Positions 1-6,613 of a DNA stretch of 62,429 nucleotides are shown piece after piece. A program made the translations under genes and the position numbers. The notes under the pieces were generated by a model. The model was given only the letters and a program-made list of their open reading frames with translations, had not been told where the DNA came from and did not search any database. The stretch is from an uncultured Oscillospiraceae bacterium. GTDB taxonomy: Bacteria; Bacillota; Clostridia; Oscillospirales; Oscillospiraceae. Location: positions 1-62,429 of the forward strand of contig CAJUNA010000034.1 of assembly GCA_910587645.1 (NCBI GenBank). The letters run 5' to 3'. Numbering within the stretch: position 1 is the first letter of the stretch; each line of letters starts with the position of its first letter.

Positions 1-193
1 ACTCGTCCACGATCTGCTTGTACGGGTCCATCTTTGTTGGCTTGGGTTCGCTCAATGTGTACTCCGGCTTCTGCGGCGATTCCGCGTACCGCTTTGCCGT
101 CCGCGGGTCCATGTGGTACTTCCGTCCCAGCTCCACATTGCTAAGTCCTTTCTGTCTGTCGCTTCGGATATCCATCCACTGTGCTCCTTTCAT
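1..193 (-). CDS. istA: IS21-family transposase IstA, N-terminal 64 residues (cut by window edge)
   Basis: Reverse translation from the ATG at 193 starts MKGAQWMDIRSDRQKG and continues with SNVELGRKYHMDPRTAKRYA. This is the N-terminal helix-turn-helix of IS21-type transposases, which starts near residue 1 and is normally followed by a DDE catalytic core. Only the DNA-binding part is present because the gene runs off the left edge. In this family IstA recognises the terminal repeats and works with the AAA+ helper IstB; neither the DDE domain nor istB can be seen here. It was found by reading the minus strand directly. Confidence 0.8.
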   Translation of the reverse strand, partial: MKGAQWMDIRSDRQKGLSNVELGRKYHMDPRTAKRYAESPQKPEYTLSEPKPTKMDPYKQIVDE

Positions 194-316
194 TTTCTGA
201 CTCCCTTTCCGGGCTCTTTCTCGCCCTATTGGGAGTCTATCTTTTTTTCGCCTCCTCCGCCATAAATCTACATTTTTTCCTCGGCGTTTTCTTACATTTT
301 ATCATTGGCGCTGACA
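1..316 (-). mobile_element. IS21-family insertion sequence, istA-side end (element continues out of the window)
   Basis: The minus strand starts an IstA-like protein at 193. About 120 bases upstream, at 316 reading leftwards, lies TGTCAGCGCCAATGATAAAA. This has the TG start and ATAAAATGT-type sub-repeat typical of IS21-family ends. A related AAAAAATGTAG copy follows a few dozen bases inside, as expected for the multiple terminal repeats of this family. The other end and istB lie beyond the window edge, so no target duplication can be checked. The boundary at 316 is inferred from the repeat pattern. Confidence 0.75.
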
Positions 317-472
317 AGGGCTTTCCCAAAGGAATGCTACTTCGCCTTTTTGCAGAACCGTCAGATCATCCGCATCCAAGCAGATCAAACTGAAATTGCC
401 GCATAGCACTCGTTTCAAAAGCGCGTAATCCGTCTCTTTGAGAAGCCGCTTTCCTGTTGGCTTTTTTTCCAT
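302..472 (-). pseudogene. small gene of unknown function interrupted by the IS21 element
   Basis: A 56-codon minus-strand frame starts at 472 (MEKKPTGKRLLKETDYALLK) and stops at 302. Its last five codons (CQRQ and stop) come from the IS end, so the natural protein probably continued beyond residue 51 and was cut by the insertion. The middle (NFSLICLDADDLTVLQKGE) has alternating hydrophobic and acidic positions like a folded domain. I do not recognise the family. An AAAGGA lies about 14 bases upstream of the ATG, a little far. It is divergent from the WYL regulator. It could also be a chance frame. Confidence 0.4.
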
Positions 473-518
473 AAACGCGCAGTCGTTCCTTTCAAATGGA
501 TTTTCCGTAATGTTAGCA

Positions 519-552
519 CACCCCCCTGTACCAAAACAAGTACAGGGGGGTG
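519..552. promoter_or_regulatory. perfect 13-bp inverted repeat, candidate operator of the WYL regulator
   Basis: Arms CACCCCCCTGTAC and GTACAGGGGGGTG flank an 8-base loop (532-539) with no mismatch. The repeat lies between two divergent genes and ends two bases before the likely -35 of the WYL regulator gene. WYL-domain regulators often control their own neighbourhood, so an autoregulatory operator is a fair guess. A hairpin in RNA is an alternative, but no T tract follows. Confidence 0.55.
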
Positions 553-553
553 G

Positions 554-583
554 TTGCTATCCGCGCTGCGTTTATGGTACAAT
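554..583 (+). promoter_or_regulatory. probable sigma-A promoter of the WYL regulator gene
   Basis: TTGCTA (554-559) and TACAAT (578-583) are separated by 18 bases. They lie just downstream of the 519-552 palindrome and 28 bases before the GTG start. Confidence 0.5.
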
Positions 584-610
584 AACCCATCAGGAAAAGG
601 AGGCGCCGCC

Positions 611-1612
611 GTGTCTATAAACATCCTTCCCTTCCGGATCTATCAGCTTCTCTTAGAACACACCGATGGGGACCACGCCCTGCCCATGGGGGAGCTGCTC
701 CGTCTGCTGCGGACGGAGTACGGCCTGCGCTGTGACCGGCGGGCGGTCTACGCCGCCCTGGACAAGCTGCGGGCTGTGGGCTGTCATATTCCGGAGTATC
801 AGGACGATGGTGAGGGCTACCGGCTTTTGTCCCGCCCGTTGGAGCCGTCGGAGGTGCGTCTGCTGTCGGATGCCGTCTCCGCTTTTCCGGGCATTTCCCG
901 GCGTCAGTGTGAGCGGCTGCTGAAGAAGCTGGGGCGGGGCCTGAGCCGCTGGCAGCGGGAGCAGTGCCGCCCCCTGTCCGTTGGAATACCCTGGCGCGGT
1001 ATCAATCAGGAGACCTTTCTGTCTGTGGAGGTGCTGGAGGAGGCGGTGTCCCGCTGCTGCCAGGTGGCGTTTCAGTACATGGAATATGGCATGGACAAGC
1101 GGCTCCATCCCCGCCGGGAACAGCCCTATCGGGTGTCGCCCTATGGTCTCTTCTTTACCAATGGAAATTATTACCTTCTCTGCCGATACCAGGGGAAGGA
1201 GAACATCAGCCACTATCGGGTAGACCGGATTCAGTCGCCGGTTTTGTTGGAGGACCAGCCCATAACTCCTCTGCCGCCCGGATTGGACATGGAACGGTAT
1301 GTCCGGGAGCGGGTCTATCCCTTTCCCGGCGAGACTATCCAGGCGGTGCTGCGCTGTGAGACGGATTTGGTCAGCGATGTGTTGGACCGGTTTGGCATGG
1401 AGACGCAGCTTCGGGACAATGGTGACGGAACCTTTGACGCCATGGTGTTCACCGTGGCAGCCGGGCTGAAATTCTGGGCGCTGCAATATGTGCAGGTCTG
1501 TGAGGTCCTGGAGCCGCTTTGGCTGCGGAGGGAAATCGGAGAGACCCTACAGGCGGGATGGGAGAGCTATGTAAAAATGCCGGAATCTGCGTCCAACAGC
1601 AAAAAAATATAA
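611..1612 (+). CDS. HTH- and WYL-domain transcriptional regulator
   Basis: A 333-residue protein with an N-terminal winged-helix region (about residues 1-60: FRIYQLLLEHTDGD, then a recognition segment around RRAVYAALDKL). The WYL region lies in the middle (about 135-215, including FTNGNYYLLCRYQGKE and HYRVDRI) and a WCX-like C-terminus follows. WYL proteins are ligand-sensing regulators, often of defence or mobile-element genes; the ligand cannot be told from sequence. I chose the GTG at 611 because AAGGAGG (597-603) sits 7 bases upstream. An upstream ATG at 554 lacks a ribosome site and overlaps the promoter. The next gene starts 20 bases downstream, so the two are probably co-transcribed. 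Confidence 0.85.
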   Translation: MSINILPFRIYQLLLEHTDGDHALPMGELLRLLRTEYGLRCDRRAVYAALDKLRAVGCHIPEYQDDGEGYRLLSRPLEPSEVRLLSDAVSAFPGISRRQCERLLKKLGRGLSRWQREQCRPLSVGIPWRGINQETFLSVEVLEEAVSRCCQVAFQYMEYGMDKRLHPRREQPYRVSPYGLFFTNGNYYLLCRYQGKENISHYRVDRIQSPVLLEDQPITPLPPGLDMERYVRERVYPFPGETIQAVLRCETDLVSDVLDRFGMETQLRDNGDGTFDAMVFTVAAGLKFWALQYVQVCEVLEPLWLRREIGETLQAGWESYVKMPESASNSKKI

Positions 1613-1632
1613 CATTACAGGAGGATTTTGAA

Positions 1633-2274
1633 ATGTATCATGGCCCGTATATAGGGATTGCGGCAGAGAAGCTGCCAAAAAGAATCCTGATTTTAGGGGA
1701 ATCTCACCACGACATTCCCCCCACCATGACCACACAGCAGGTTGTAGACGGCTATTTAGAGGGGAAGCATGTTCAGTTTTTCCAGAACATCGCCAAGTCC
1801 TTCGGTATTTACGCTGAGAGAGCCGAAGGAAAAGTTCTGTTCTGGGATAAGATATTTTTCGGAAACTATATAGACATATCTTTGGATGGCCCCAGTGGCG
1901 AGGGCGGCCAGACGGCTAAGAAATTGATTGCCGCTTATAAGGGGCGGTACAACCTTGATTTGGCAAACTTTGTGAACCGCCACCAGATCAACACCATTTT
2001 CTGCTTTGGCCTTACTACGGTGTTCGACCATCTCCCTGGAAATCATTACGCCGGGATTCTTCCCAGCAGGGATGGGAGTATGATCGCCGATAAAAAGCTC
2101 GGAAAAAATGGAAAACTTGAAATTGCCGGATATCTCTGTGAGCCATCGCCGGAAACATATGACCACCCTGTCCGAATCTATGGTATGACCCACCCATCCG
2201 ATCACTGGCACGGCTTTTCCCCAGAGCCCTTTGTAGAATATCTTAAACCAGTTTTTGAAGACTACTGCAAATAA
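1633..2274 (+). CDS. uncharacterised protein with an ILILGESHH motif (possibly uracil-DNA-glycosylase-like fold)
   Basis: A 213-residue soluble protein starting at the ATG at 1633, preceded by AGGAGG at about 8 bases. Residues 17-25 read RILILGESHH, similar to the GESHY/GESPG strand-loop seen in uracil-DNA-glycosylase-like proteins. A central IFCFGLTTVFDHL and a late RIYGMTHPSDHW could supply the second half of such an active site (strand, then His). That similarity is my inference from short motifs; no other domain is evident. It probably shares a transcript with the WYL regulator upstream, so a defence- or mobile-element-linked role is possible but unproven. Confidence 0.55.
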   Translation: MYHGPYIGIAAEKLPKRILILGESHHDIPPTMTTQQVVDGYLEGKHVQFFQNIAKSFGIYAERAEGKVLFWDKIFFGNYIDISLDGPSGEGGQTAKKLIAAYKGRYNLDLANFVNRHQINTIFCFGLTTVFDHLPGNHYAGILPSRDGSMIADKKLGKNGKLEIAGYLCEPSPETYDHPVRIYGMTHPSDHWHGFSPEPFVEYLKPVFEDYCK

Positions 2275-2296
2275 TTTTTGAAAGGCGGCCGTTCGT

Positions 2297-2560
2297 ATGC
2301 ATGCTTTCCTCCCTTTTTATGCAGACCATATTACGGCTGGCATGGTGATTGTCATGGAAAGCAGGCAGGATTTTGTCATTAAGAACAGCGTTCGGATCAA
2401 CTACAGAGGCCCCAGCGGGGATGTCACCATCCCGGAGGGCGTCACGGAAATCGGCACTTGGGCCGTTGCATGCTGGCCCAATCCCACCATCCACGCCCCC
2501 GCCGGGAGCTATGTGGAGGAGTATGCCAAGAAGAACAAAATCAAATTTGAGACCATATGA
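2297..2560 (+). CDS. short BspA-type leucine-rich-repeat protein, likely internally deleted
   Basis: An 87-residue frame from the ATG at 2297 (AAAGGCGG 8 bases upstream). The segment DFVIKNSV...GDVTIPEGVTEIG is the first LRR_5 unit of BspA-like surface proteins. It is followed almost at once by TIHAPAGSYVEEYAKKNKIKF, the usual C-terminal cap. In full proteins several LRR units lie between these two parts, so the gene seems to have lost its repeat array, perhaps by recombination between repeats. The first 20 residues are not typical of the family, and an ATG at 2354 is an alternative start. It heads a stretch of element remnants. Confidence 0.55.
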   Translation: MHAFLPFYADHITAGMVIVMESRQDFVIKNSVRINYRGPSGDVTIPEGVTEIGTWAVACWPNPTIHAPAGSYVEEYAKKNKIKFETI

Positions 2561-2573
2561 ATGGGAGACTTTT

Positions 2574-2651
2574 ATGAGTATCAAGGAGACAAAGATTCAG
2601 ATTTCAAACGCCATGACAGCGTATCTTGCCAAGGATAAATTTGGAAATTAG
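2574..2651 (+). pseudogene. N-terminal remnant of a MoxR-type AAA ATPase
   Basis: From the ATG at 2574, 25 codons read MSIKETKIQISNAMTAYLAK plus DKFGN and then hit TAG. This matches the start of a MoxR-like AAA ATPase that usually continues with a VIPxxxQRPVxLMGxPGIGKT segment. After the stop the same frame reads IITVNQ, a second stop and RH, a decayed version of that segment. The Walker A region and everything after it are missing. It is best read as the edge of a deletion scar. The family call rests on this short stretch. Confidence 0.5.
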
Positions 2652-2730
2652 ATCATTACCGTCAATCAGTAGCGGCATCCAGATTCCCGTCTGCCGTCTC
2701 AAGGGGCATCTGCCCATTATAAATTTGAAA

Positions 2731-2768
2731 CCCAGGCGGTCTGTCTACATCATGACAGGCCGCCTGGG
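2731..2768. repeat. 15-bp hairpin inside the element scar
   Basis: Arms CCCAGGCGGTCTGTC (2731-2745) and GACAGGCCGCCTGGG (2754-2768) pair with one T-G wobble around an 8-base loop. No T tract follows on the plus strand. On the minus strand the next bases are TTTCAAATTTATAA, so a leftward terminator is possible. It sits at the junction between the ATPase remnant and the recombinase remnant. Confidence 0.5.
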
Positions 2769-3148
2769 CTCTTTGAAATTCACCCTTGGCAAAAGTTCTC
2801 TGAGGACGACATAAGCGGGGCAATCAGCCATGACAGGTTTTTGAAGCTGTCCGCAGAGTATAAAGCGGAACAGCGGGAACTGGAAGAAAAGGTCAAGGCA
2901 GACCAGCAGGAAGTCGATACCTACGAGCAGAATAAAAGCGATTTTGACAGCTTTGCCGCAATTATCCGTAAGTATGTGGGGATGAAGGAACTCACCTCTG
3001 CAATTATTAATAAATTTATCAAGAAAATCATAGTCCATGCGCCGGAAAAGGTGGACGGGAAACAGGTACAGAAAGTAGATATTTTTTCAACTTTGTAGGG
3101 GAAATCAATTTTCTTTCTGCCACGCAACCGAAACAGCAAGGCGCATAG
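2769..3148 (+). pseudogene. C-terminal remnant of a large serine recombinase (Tn4451/TnpX-like), frameshifted
   Basis: The frame open from 2769 reads ISHDRFLKLSAEYKAEQREL, then a charged coiled coil, then KELTSAIINKFIKKIIVHAP and KQVQKVDIF. These are the zinc-ribbon-distal coiled coil and C-terminal domain of clostridial large serine recombinases. The catalytic N-terminus with its serine is absent. The family's usual ending continues NFVGEI. Here that segment lies in another frame after the T run at 3082-3087, giving a -1 frameshift and early TAG at 3096; the restored frame ends at 3148. It is non-functional and marks a lost integrative element. Confidence 0.75.
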
Positions 3149-3204
3149 GAACTTGAAAAGACGGTACAGCCTTTGTAATTGGGGCTATACCACCTAATCT
3201 GAAA

Positions 3205-3707
3205 TTACTCCCCTCTAACCGTAAACATTTGGCGTTTCTGGGATTCTGGCCCCAAGCACCAGTTTTCTTTTCCGTTCCACTTCATCCCGCGTTTATCAAA
3301 ATAGCTGCTTGGCTCCACAGCAATGAACCTCATTTCCAAAAGGACACGGATTTTTTCAATGCCGTATTCTTGGACATGCCTGTTGCGGTGGCGATAGTGT
3401 TGTAGCTGGGATGGCAGGTGTGTGTTGCGATCTTCGATCAGCAGCAGATAAGCGTAGGCCATAAATGCAGAAGGTGGGAGTTTCAGCAGAAAGATTCCGT
3501 TGGGTAATGAGAAAAAATTTTCGTTTTACCGCATTGCAAGTTGCTTATGAGTGACAAATCAGCAGAGACATGTCCGGTGTTTACCAGAGCAGACGAATAC
3601 TTTTTCACGGTGCTTATTGTTACATGAACGTCTCTCGCAATGTCATCCAGGGAGATCATGTTTGCTGGATGATTGAAGCAACGATAGCAGAGATAAGAAA
3701 AAAGCAT
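3205..3707 (-). pseudogene. helix-turn-helix replication-initiator-like protein of a mobile element, several frameshifts
   Basis: Several minus-strand frames join into one ancestral protein. The frame from 3707 reads ISLDDIARDVHVTISTVKKY and ends KTKIF. It continues in a second frame as SLPNGIFLLKLPPSAFMAYA and YLLLIEDRNTH, then in a third as PSYNTIATATGMSKNTALKK. The last part, IRVLLEMRFIAVEPSSYFDK plus RGMKWNG, returns to the second frame. Two winged-helix units with these motifs are common in accessory proteins of clostridial integrative elements. The shifts lie near 3512-3520, 3418-3426 and 3351-3356. Either the gene is decayed, or all breaks are homopolymer or short-repeat sequencing errors. 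Confidence 0.65.
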
Positions 3708-3916
3708 GAATACAATGTAATGATTTACCTTTTTGGCTCATTTCAATAGTAAGGAACGAAGCTTACATGATTTTGAGAAAGAAGAAGTAGCTGAAAACTT
3801 AAATACATTGACTTGGATTGACCCGGGTCAGAATTTACAATTCACAGTGGATAACTGCCCGTTAAGCCGGGATTCTGATAAGGCCTAATTTGTCCTTCAA
3901 AGAGGGTTTTACAACA

Positions 3917-3957
3917 AAAAAGCCGCGTCTCCGGAATTCTCCGGGGACGCGGCTTTT
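3917..3957 (-). terminator. intrinsic terminator of the small membrane protein gene
   Basis: A hairpin with arms around GCCGCGTC and GACGCGGC, an inner CCGG/CCGG and an AATTC loop. It is followed on the minus strand by TTTTTTGTTG. It lies 17 bases after the small gene's stop codon. The plus strand also ends in TTTT, so it may act both ways. Confidence 0.8.
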
Positions 3958-3973
3958 CCTATCCTTTTGGCCT

Positions 3974-4171
3974 TTACTCGCACAGCAGGTCGTCGTCGTA
4001 ATCATCGAACTCGGAGCAGCAGCAGCCCTTACCGGCCAGCCGGCCCCGCACCGCAGCAGCATCCTCCGCCAGCTTGTCCCAGAAACCAACCAGCAGGCAG
4101 ATCACACCCGCCGCCGCCAGAGACAGGCCCACGATCTTCAGCACAAAACGCCATGTACCAGAGCTTTTCAT
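3974..4171 (-). CDS. small membrane-anchored protein with a Cys-rich acidic tail
   Basis: A 65-residue protein starting at 4171 (MKSSGTWRFVLK) with AGGAGGT (4177-4183) six bases upstream. Residues about 9-30 form one transmembrane helix (FVLKIVGLSLAAAGVICLLV). A short linker rich in Ala, Arg and Lys follows, and the end reads KGCCCSEFDDYDDDLLCE: three consecutive cysteines, an Asp cluster and a last Cys. The tail could bind metal, but no known family is assigned. It has its own promoter and terminator, so it is a free-standing gene at the downstream end of the 11-gene catabolic cluster rather than part of it. Confidence 0.75.
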   Translation of the reverse strand: MKSSGTWRFVLKIVGLSLAAAGVICLLVGFWDKLAEDAAAVRGRLAGKGCCCSEFDDYDDDLLCE

Positions 4172-4206
4172 GTCGGACCTCCTAATCAATTCTGATATGC
4201 CCCTTT

Positions 4207-4235
4207 AGTATATAGCATCTTGGGGGAAATTACAA
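4207..4235 (-). promoter_or_regulatory. promoter of the small membrane protein gene
   Basis: On the minus strand TTGTAA (4235-4230) and TATACT (4212-4207) are separated by 17 bases. The -10 lies about 35 bases before the ATG. Confidence 0.6.
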
Positions 4236-4266
4236 TCTTTTTTTGGGGGAAATATAACGGTGCTGC

Positions 4267-5466
4267 TTATTCACAATTATTTCCCTTTTTCCCTTGCATC
4301 CCCGCACGATCCCTGACGACAGCGGTCATATACATCACCCCCAGCGCAAGCGCGTCCTCATCCATCATAAACCGGGCGTTGTGATGGGGGGCATCCGAGC
4401 CTTTCCCCGGGTTTGCCATCCCTACCTGTACGGAACACCCGGGGGCGGCGTCCGTAAATACGGAGAAATCATCGCTGGGCATAAGGGGATCGACTACCAT
4501 CAGGGCTTCCCGCCCAAATTCGGAAGAAATGATCTGTTCCACCTTTGCTTCTATTGCAGGGTGATTGTAAATGGAGCCGTAGCCATGCTCATATTCGACT
4601 TCCGCCGAAGCGCCGTTCGCTTGCGCGATATGGCTGGCGATGCTTTTGACCCGCTCCTCCACCATGGCCCGGACCTCTTTTGTATATGTCCTGGTAGAAC
4701 CAATTAAGGAGACGGTCTCCGGGATAATATTATAGGCCGTGCCCGCCCTTACCTGGCATACGGAGATCGCCGCGGGCTCAATGGGATTTATGCTCCTGGA
4801 AACGATCGTCTGAAGGGCGGTAATGATCTCCGCCGCCGTCACAACAGGGTCTATGCACCGTTCCGGCATAGAGGAATGCCCTCCCTTGCCGCGAACCGTA
4901 ATATGGAACTTATCCACGCTGGAGGTCAGCGGCCCCGGACGGGTGGCGAAACAGCCTGTAGGGAAGCCGGAGCTGAGGTGGATGCCATACACCTCCTGGA
5001 CCCCGTCCATCACACCTAATTGAATCAGCTCCTGCCCGCCGCCCGGTGGAAGCTCCTCGGCGTGTTGGAAAATAAACCGGATTTCCCCGCACAGTAATTC
5101 CCGGCGCATGGCGGCAAGCCTTGCGGTGTAGAGCAGGATGGCGGCATGGCCATCGTGCCCGCAGGCGTGCATTACGCCCTCATGGCAGGAGCGGTATGGC
5201 AAATCATTTTCCTCGTGAATGGGCAGCGCGTCAATATCCGCCCGCAGGGCAATAACCGGCCCCGGGCGGCCTGTGCGCAGTATGCCCAGGATACTGGTTC
5301 TTGTTGGCCGGGTTACTTCTATACCGGGATATGTGCGCAAATTTGTCTCCAGATAGTCCGCTGTCTCATATTCCTGATGGGACAACTCCGCGTGTTGGTG
5401 AAGCCACCTGCGGGACGCAACCAGTGCTTCCCGGACGGTCTCCACATCGTCTCTTATCATGCTCAT
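4267..5466 (-). CDS. M20-family amidohydrolase (HipO/IAA-amino-acid hydrolase-like)
   Basis: A 399-residue metal-dependent hydrolase that removes acyl groups from amino acids or dipeptides in the cytoplasm. Metal-site motifs are in place: DIDALPI (about residue 78), HACGHDGH (about 101) and HAEELPPGG (about 136). A dimerisation domain follows near 180-290, starting KFHITVRGKGGHSS, and the last ligand region is APHHNARF. The length is normal for the family. It is the last gene of the GntR-controlled minus-strand cluster, 40 bases after the PLP enzyme. Alongside an N-acyl-D-amino-acid deacylase it suggests N-acyl or N-carbamoyl amino-acid intermediates. The exact substrate is unknown. Confidence 0.9.
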   Translation of the reverse strand: MSMIRDDVETVREALVASRRWLHQHAELSHQEYETADYLETNLRTYPGIEVTRPTRTSILGILRTGRPGPVIALRADIDALPIHEENDLPYRSCHEGVMHACGHDGHAAILLYTARLAAMRRELLCGEIRFIFQHAEELPPGGGQELIQLGVMDGVQEVYGIHLSSGFPTGCFATRPGPLTSSVDKFHITVRGKGGHSSMPERCIDPVVTAAEIITALQTIVSRSINPIEPAAISVCQVRAGTAYNIIPETVSLIGSTRTYTKEVRAMVEERVKSIASHIAQANGASAEVEYEHGYGSIYNHPAIEAKVEQIISSEFGREALMVVDPLMPSDDFSVFTDAAPGCSVQVGMANPGKGSDAPHHNARFMMDEDALALGVMYMTAVVRDRAGMQGKKGNNCE

Positions 5467-5506
5467 AAGTGGTATCCCTGCCTTTCTTTTTGCGCAGCGC
5501 GGTTCC

Positions 5507-6574
5507 TTACCAGGATTTCCCTCTGCTTGTTATGGGAACTTTGTCCTCGACCTTGTTTCCCCGTATCCAATAGACCGCATCGTAAAGGTTGACGCATGTA
5601 CAGCAGTGCCCCGGGACCAGCATAAGCTTCTGCCCAATTTCCGGCGCGCCTGTCAGGATATCCGCCTGGCTGTGCTCCTCGGACAAGATGACCGGGCAGG
5701 AGCCAAAATCCCTGAGCAGCGGCGGGGCCTGGTCGCTGGAGACCGCTTTTACGCCCGCGTCCATGACCACACGGGAGCCGCTCCGGCTCATGACCGATGT
5801 CAGGACAAACAGTGAATTTTGAAACGGCAAATCCTTCAGCCCACGGTACGCCGCGTCCATAAAGAGGTAGCTGCCCGCTTGAAATTCCGTGTAAACGGAA
5901 TCCTGAAAAGCGTGATCCGCGGCAGACGCCGTGCTGCATCCGGAAATTTCCCCCACAGGGCATCCCCGGCTTTCCAGATATGCCTTCAGTTCCCGCAGGC
6001 GGTCCTCAATAGATCGGGCCGTTTCCGCGCGGACAGCCTTGGACGGCTCATGGGACAGGTGCCCGGCATACGCTTGGATCCCCTCGAAAACAAGATGGGG
6101 GCAGTCCATGACCGTCCGGGCCAGCCGGTATGCTTCCTCCGGCGTATCCACGCCGCAGCGGGCCATCCCGATTTCGTACTCAGCCAGGCAGTGGATCACC
6201 GTGCCATGATACGCCGCCGCCGCTTCCAGATCCAGGATGTTGTCCCGCTGGTCTACCGCAACGCTCAGACGGCAGCATCCTGCCAGGCTGGCAGCGGCCG
6301 CGATCTTGCCCTTGTCCGTGATCTGGTTGGCGATCAGGATGTCCTCAATCCCAGCTTCTGCCAAATCCTTGGCTTCGCCCAGCTTTGCGCATGTGATGCC
6401 CTTGGCGCCCGCCTGCATCTGCATCTTCGCGATGGCGGTACACTTATGGGATTTATAATGGGGCCGGAGCTTTGCCCGCGCGCCGCTCACGATGGCGTCC
6501 ATCCGCTTTTGATTTGCTTCCAATACGTCCAGGTCCAATACCAGGGCCGGCGTTTGTATTTGCCCAAGCTCCAT
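5507..6574 (-). CDS. D-threonine aldolase / D-serine dehydratase-like PLP enzyme (DSD1 family)
   Basis: A 355-residue fold-type III (alanine-racemase-like) PLP enzyme. The N-terminus starts TPALVLDLDVLEANQKRM, the PLP lysine lies in RPHYKSHKC, and the late motif GHCCTCVNLYD supplies the His/Cys metal site typical of D-serine dehydratases. Enzymes of this family either split D-3-hydroxy amino acids to glycine plus aldehyde or dehydrate D-serine to pyruvate and ammonia. Which one applies cannot be decided from motifs. GGAGGAGG precedes the ATG. It sits between the molybdenum hydroxylase and the M20 hydrolase, which suggests it handles a D-amino acid released by the pathway. Confidence 0.85.
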   Translation of the reverse strand: MELGQIQTPALVLDLDVLEANQKRMDAIVSGARAKLRPHYKSHKCTAIAKMQMQAGAKGITCAKLGEAKDLAEAGIEDILIANQITDKGKIAAAASLAGCCRLSVAVDQRDNILDLEAAAAYHGTVIHCLAEYEIGMARCGVDTPEEAYRLARTVMDCPHLVFEGIQAYAGHLSHEPSKAVRAETARSIEDRLRELKAYLESRGCPVGEISGCSTASAADHAFQDSVYTEFQAGSYLFMDAAYRGLKDLPFQNSLFVLTSVMSRSGSRVVMDAGVKAVSSDQAPPLLRDFGSCPVILSEEHSQADILTGAPEIGQKLMLVPGHCCTCVNLYDAVYWIRGNKVEDKVPITSRGKSW

Positions 6575-6613
6575 GGATTCCTCCTCCCTGCGGAAACATC
6601 GTTCCGGCCGCCG

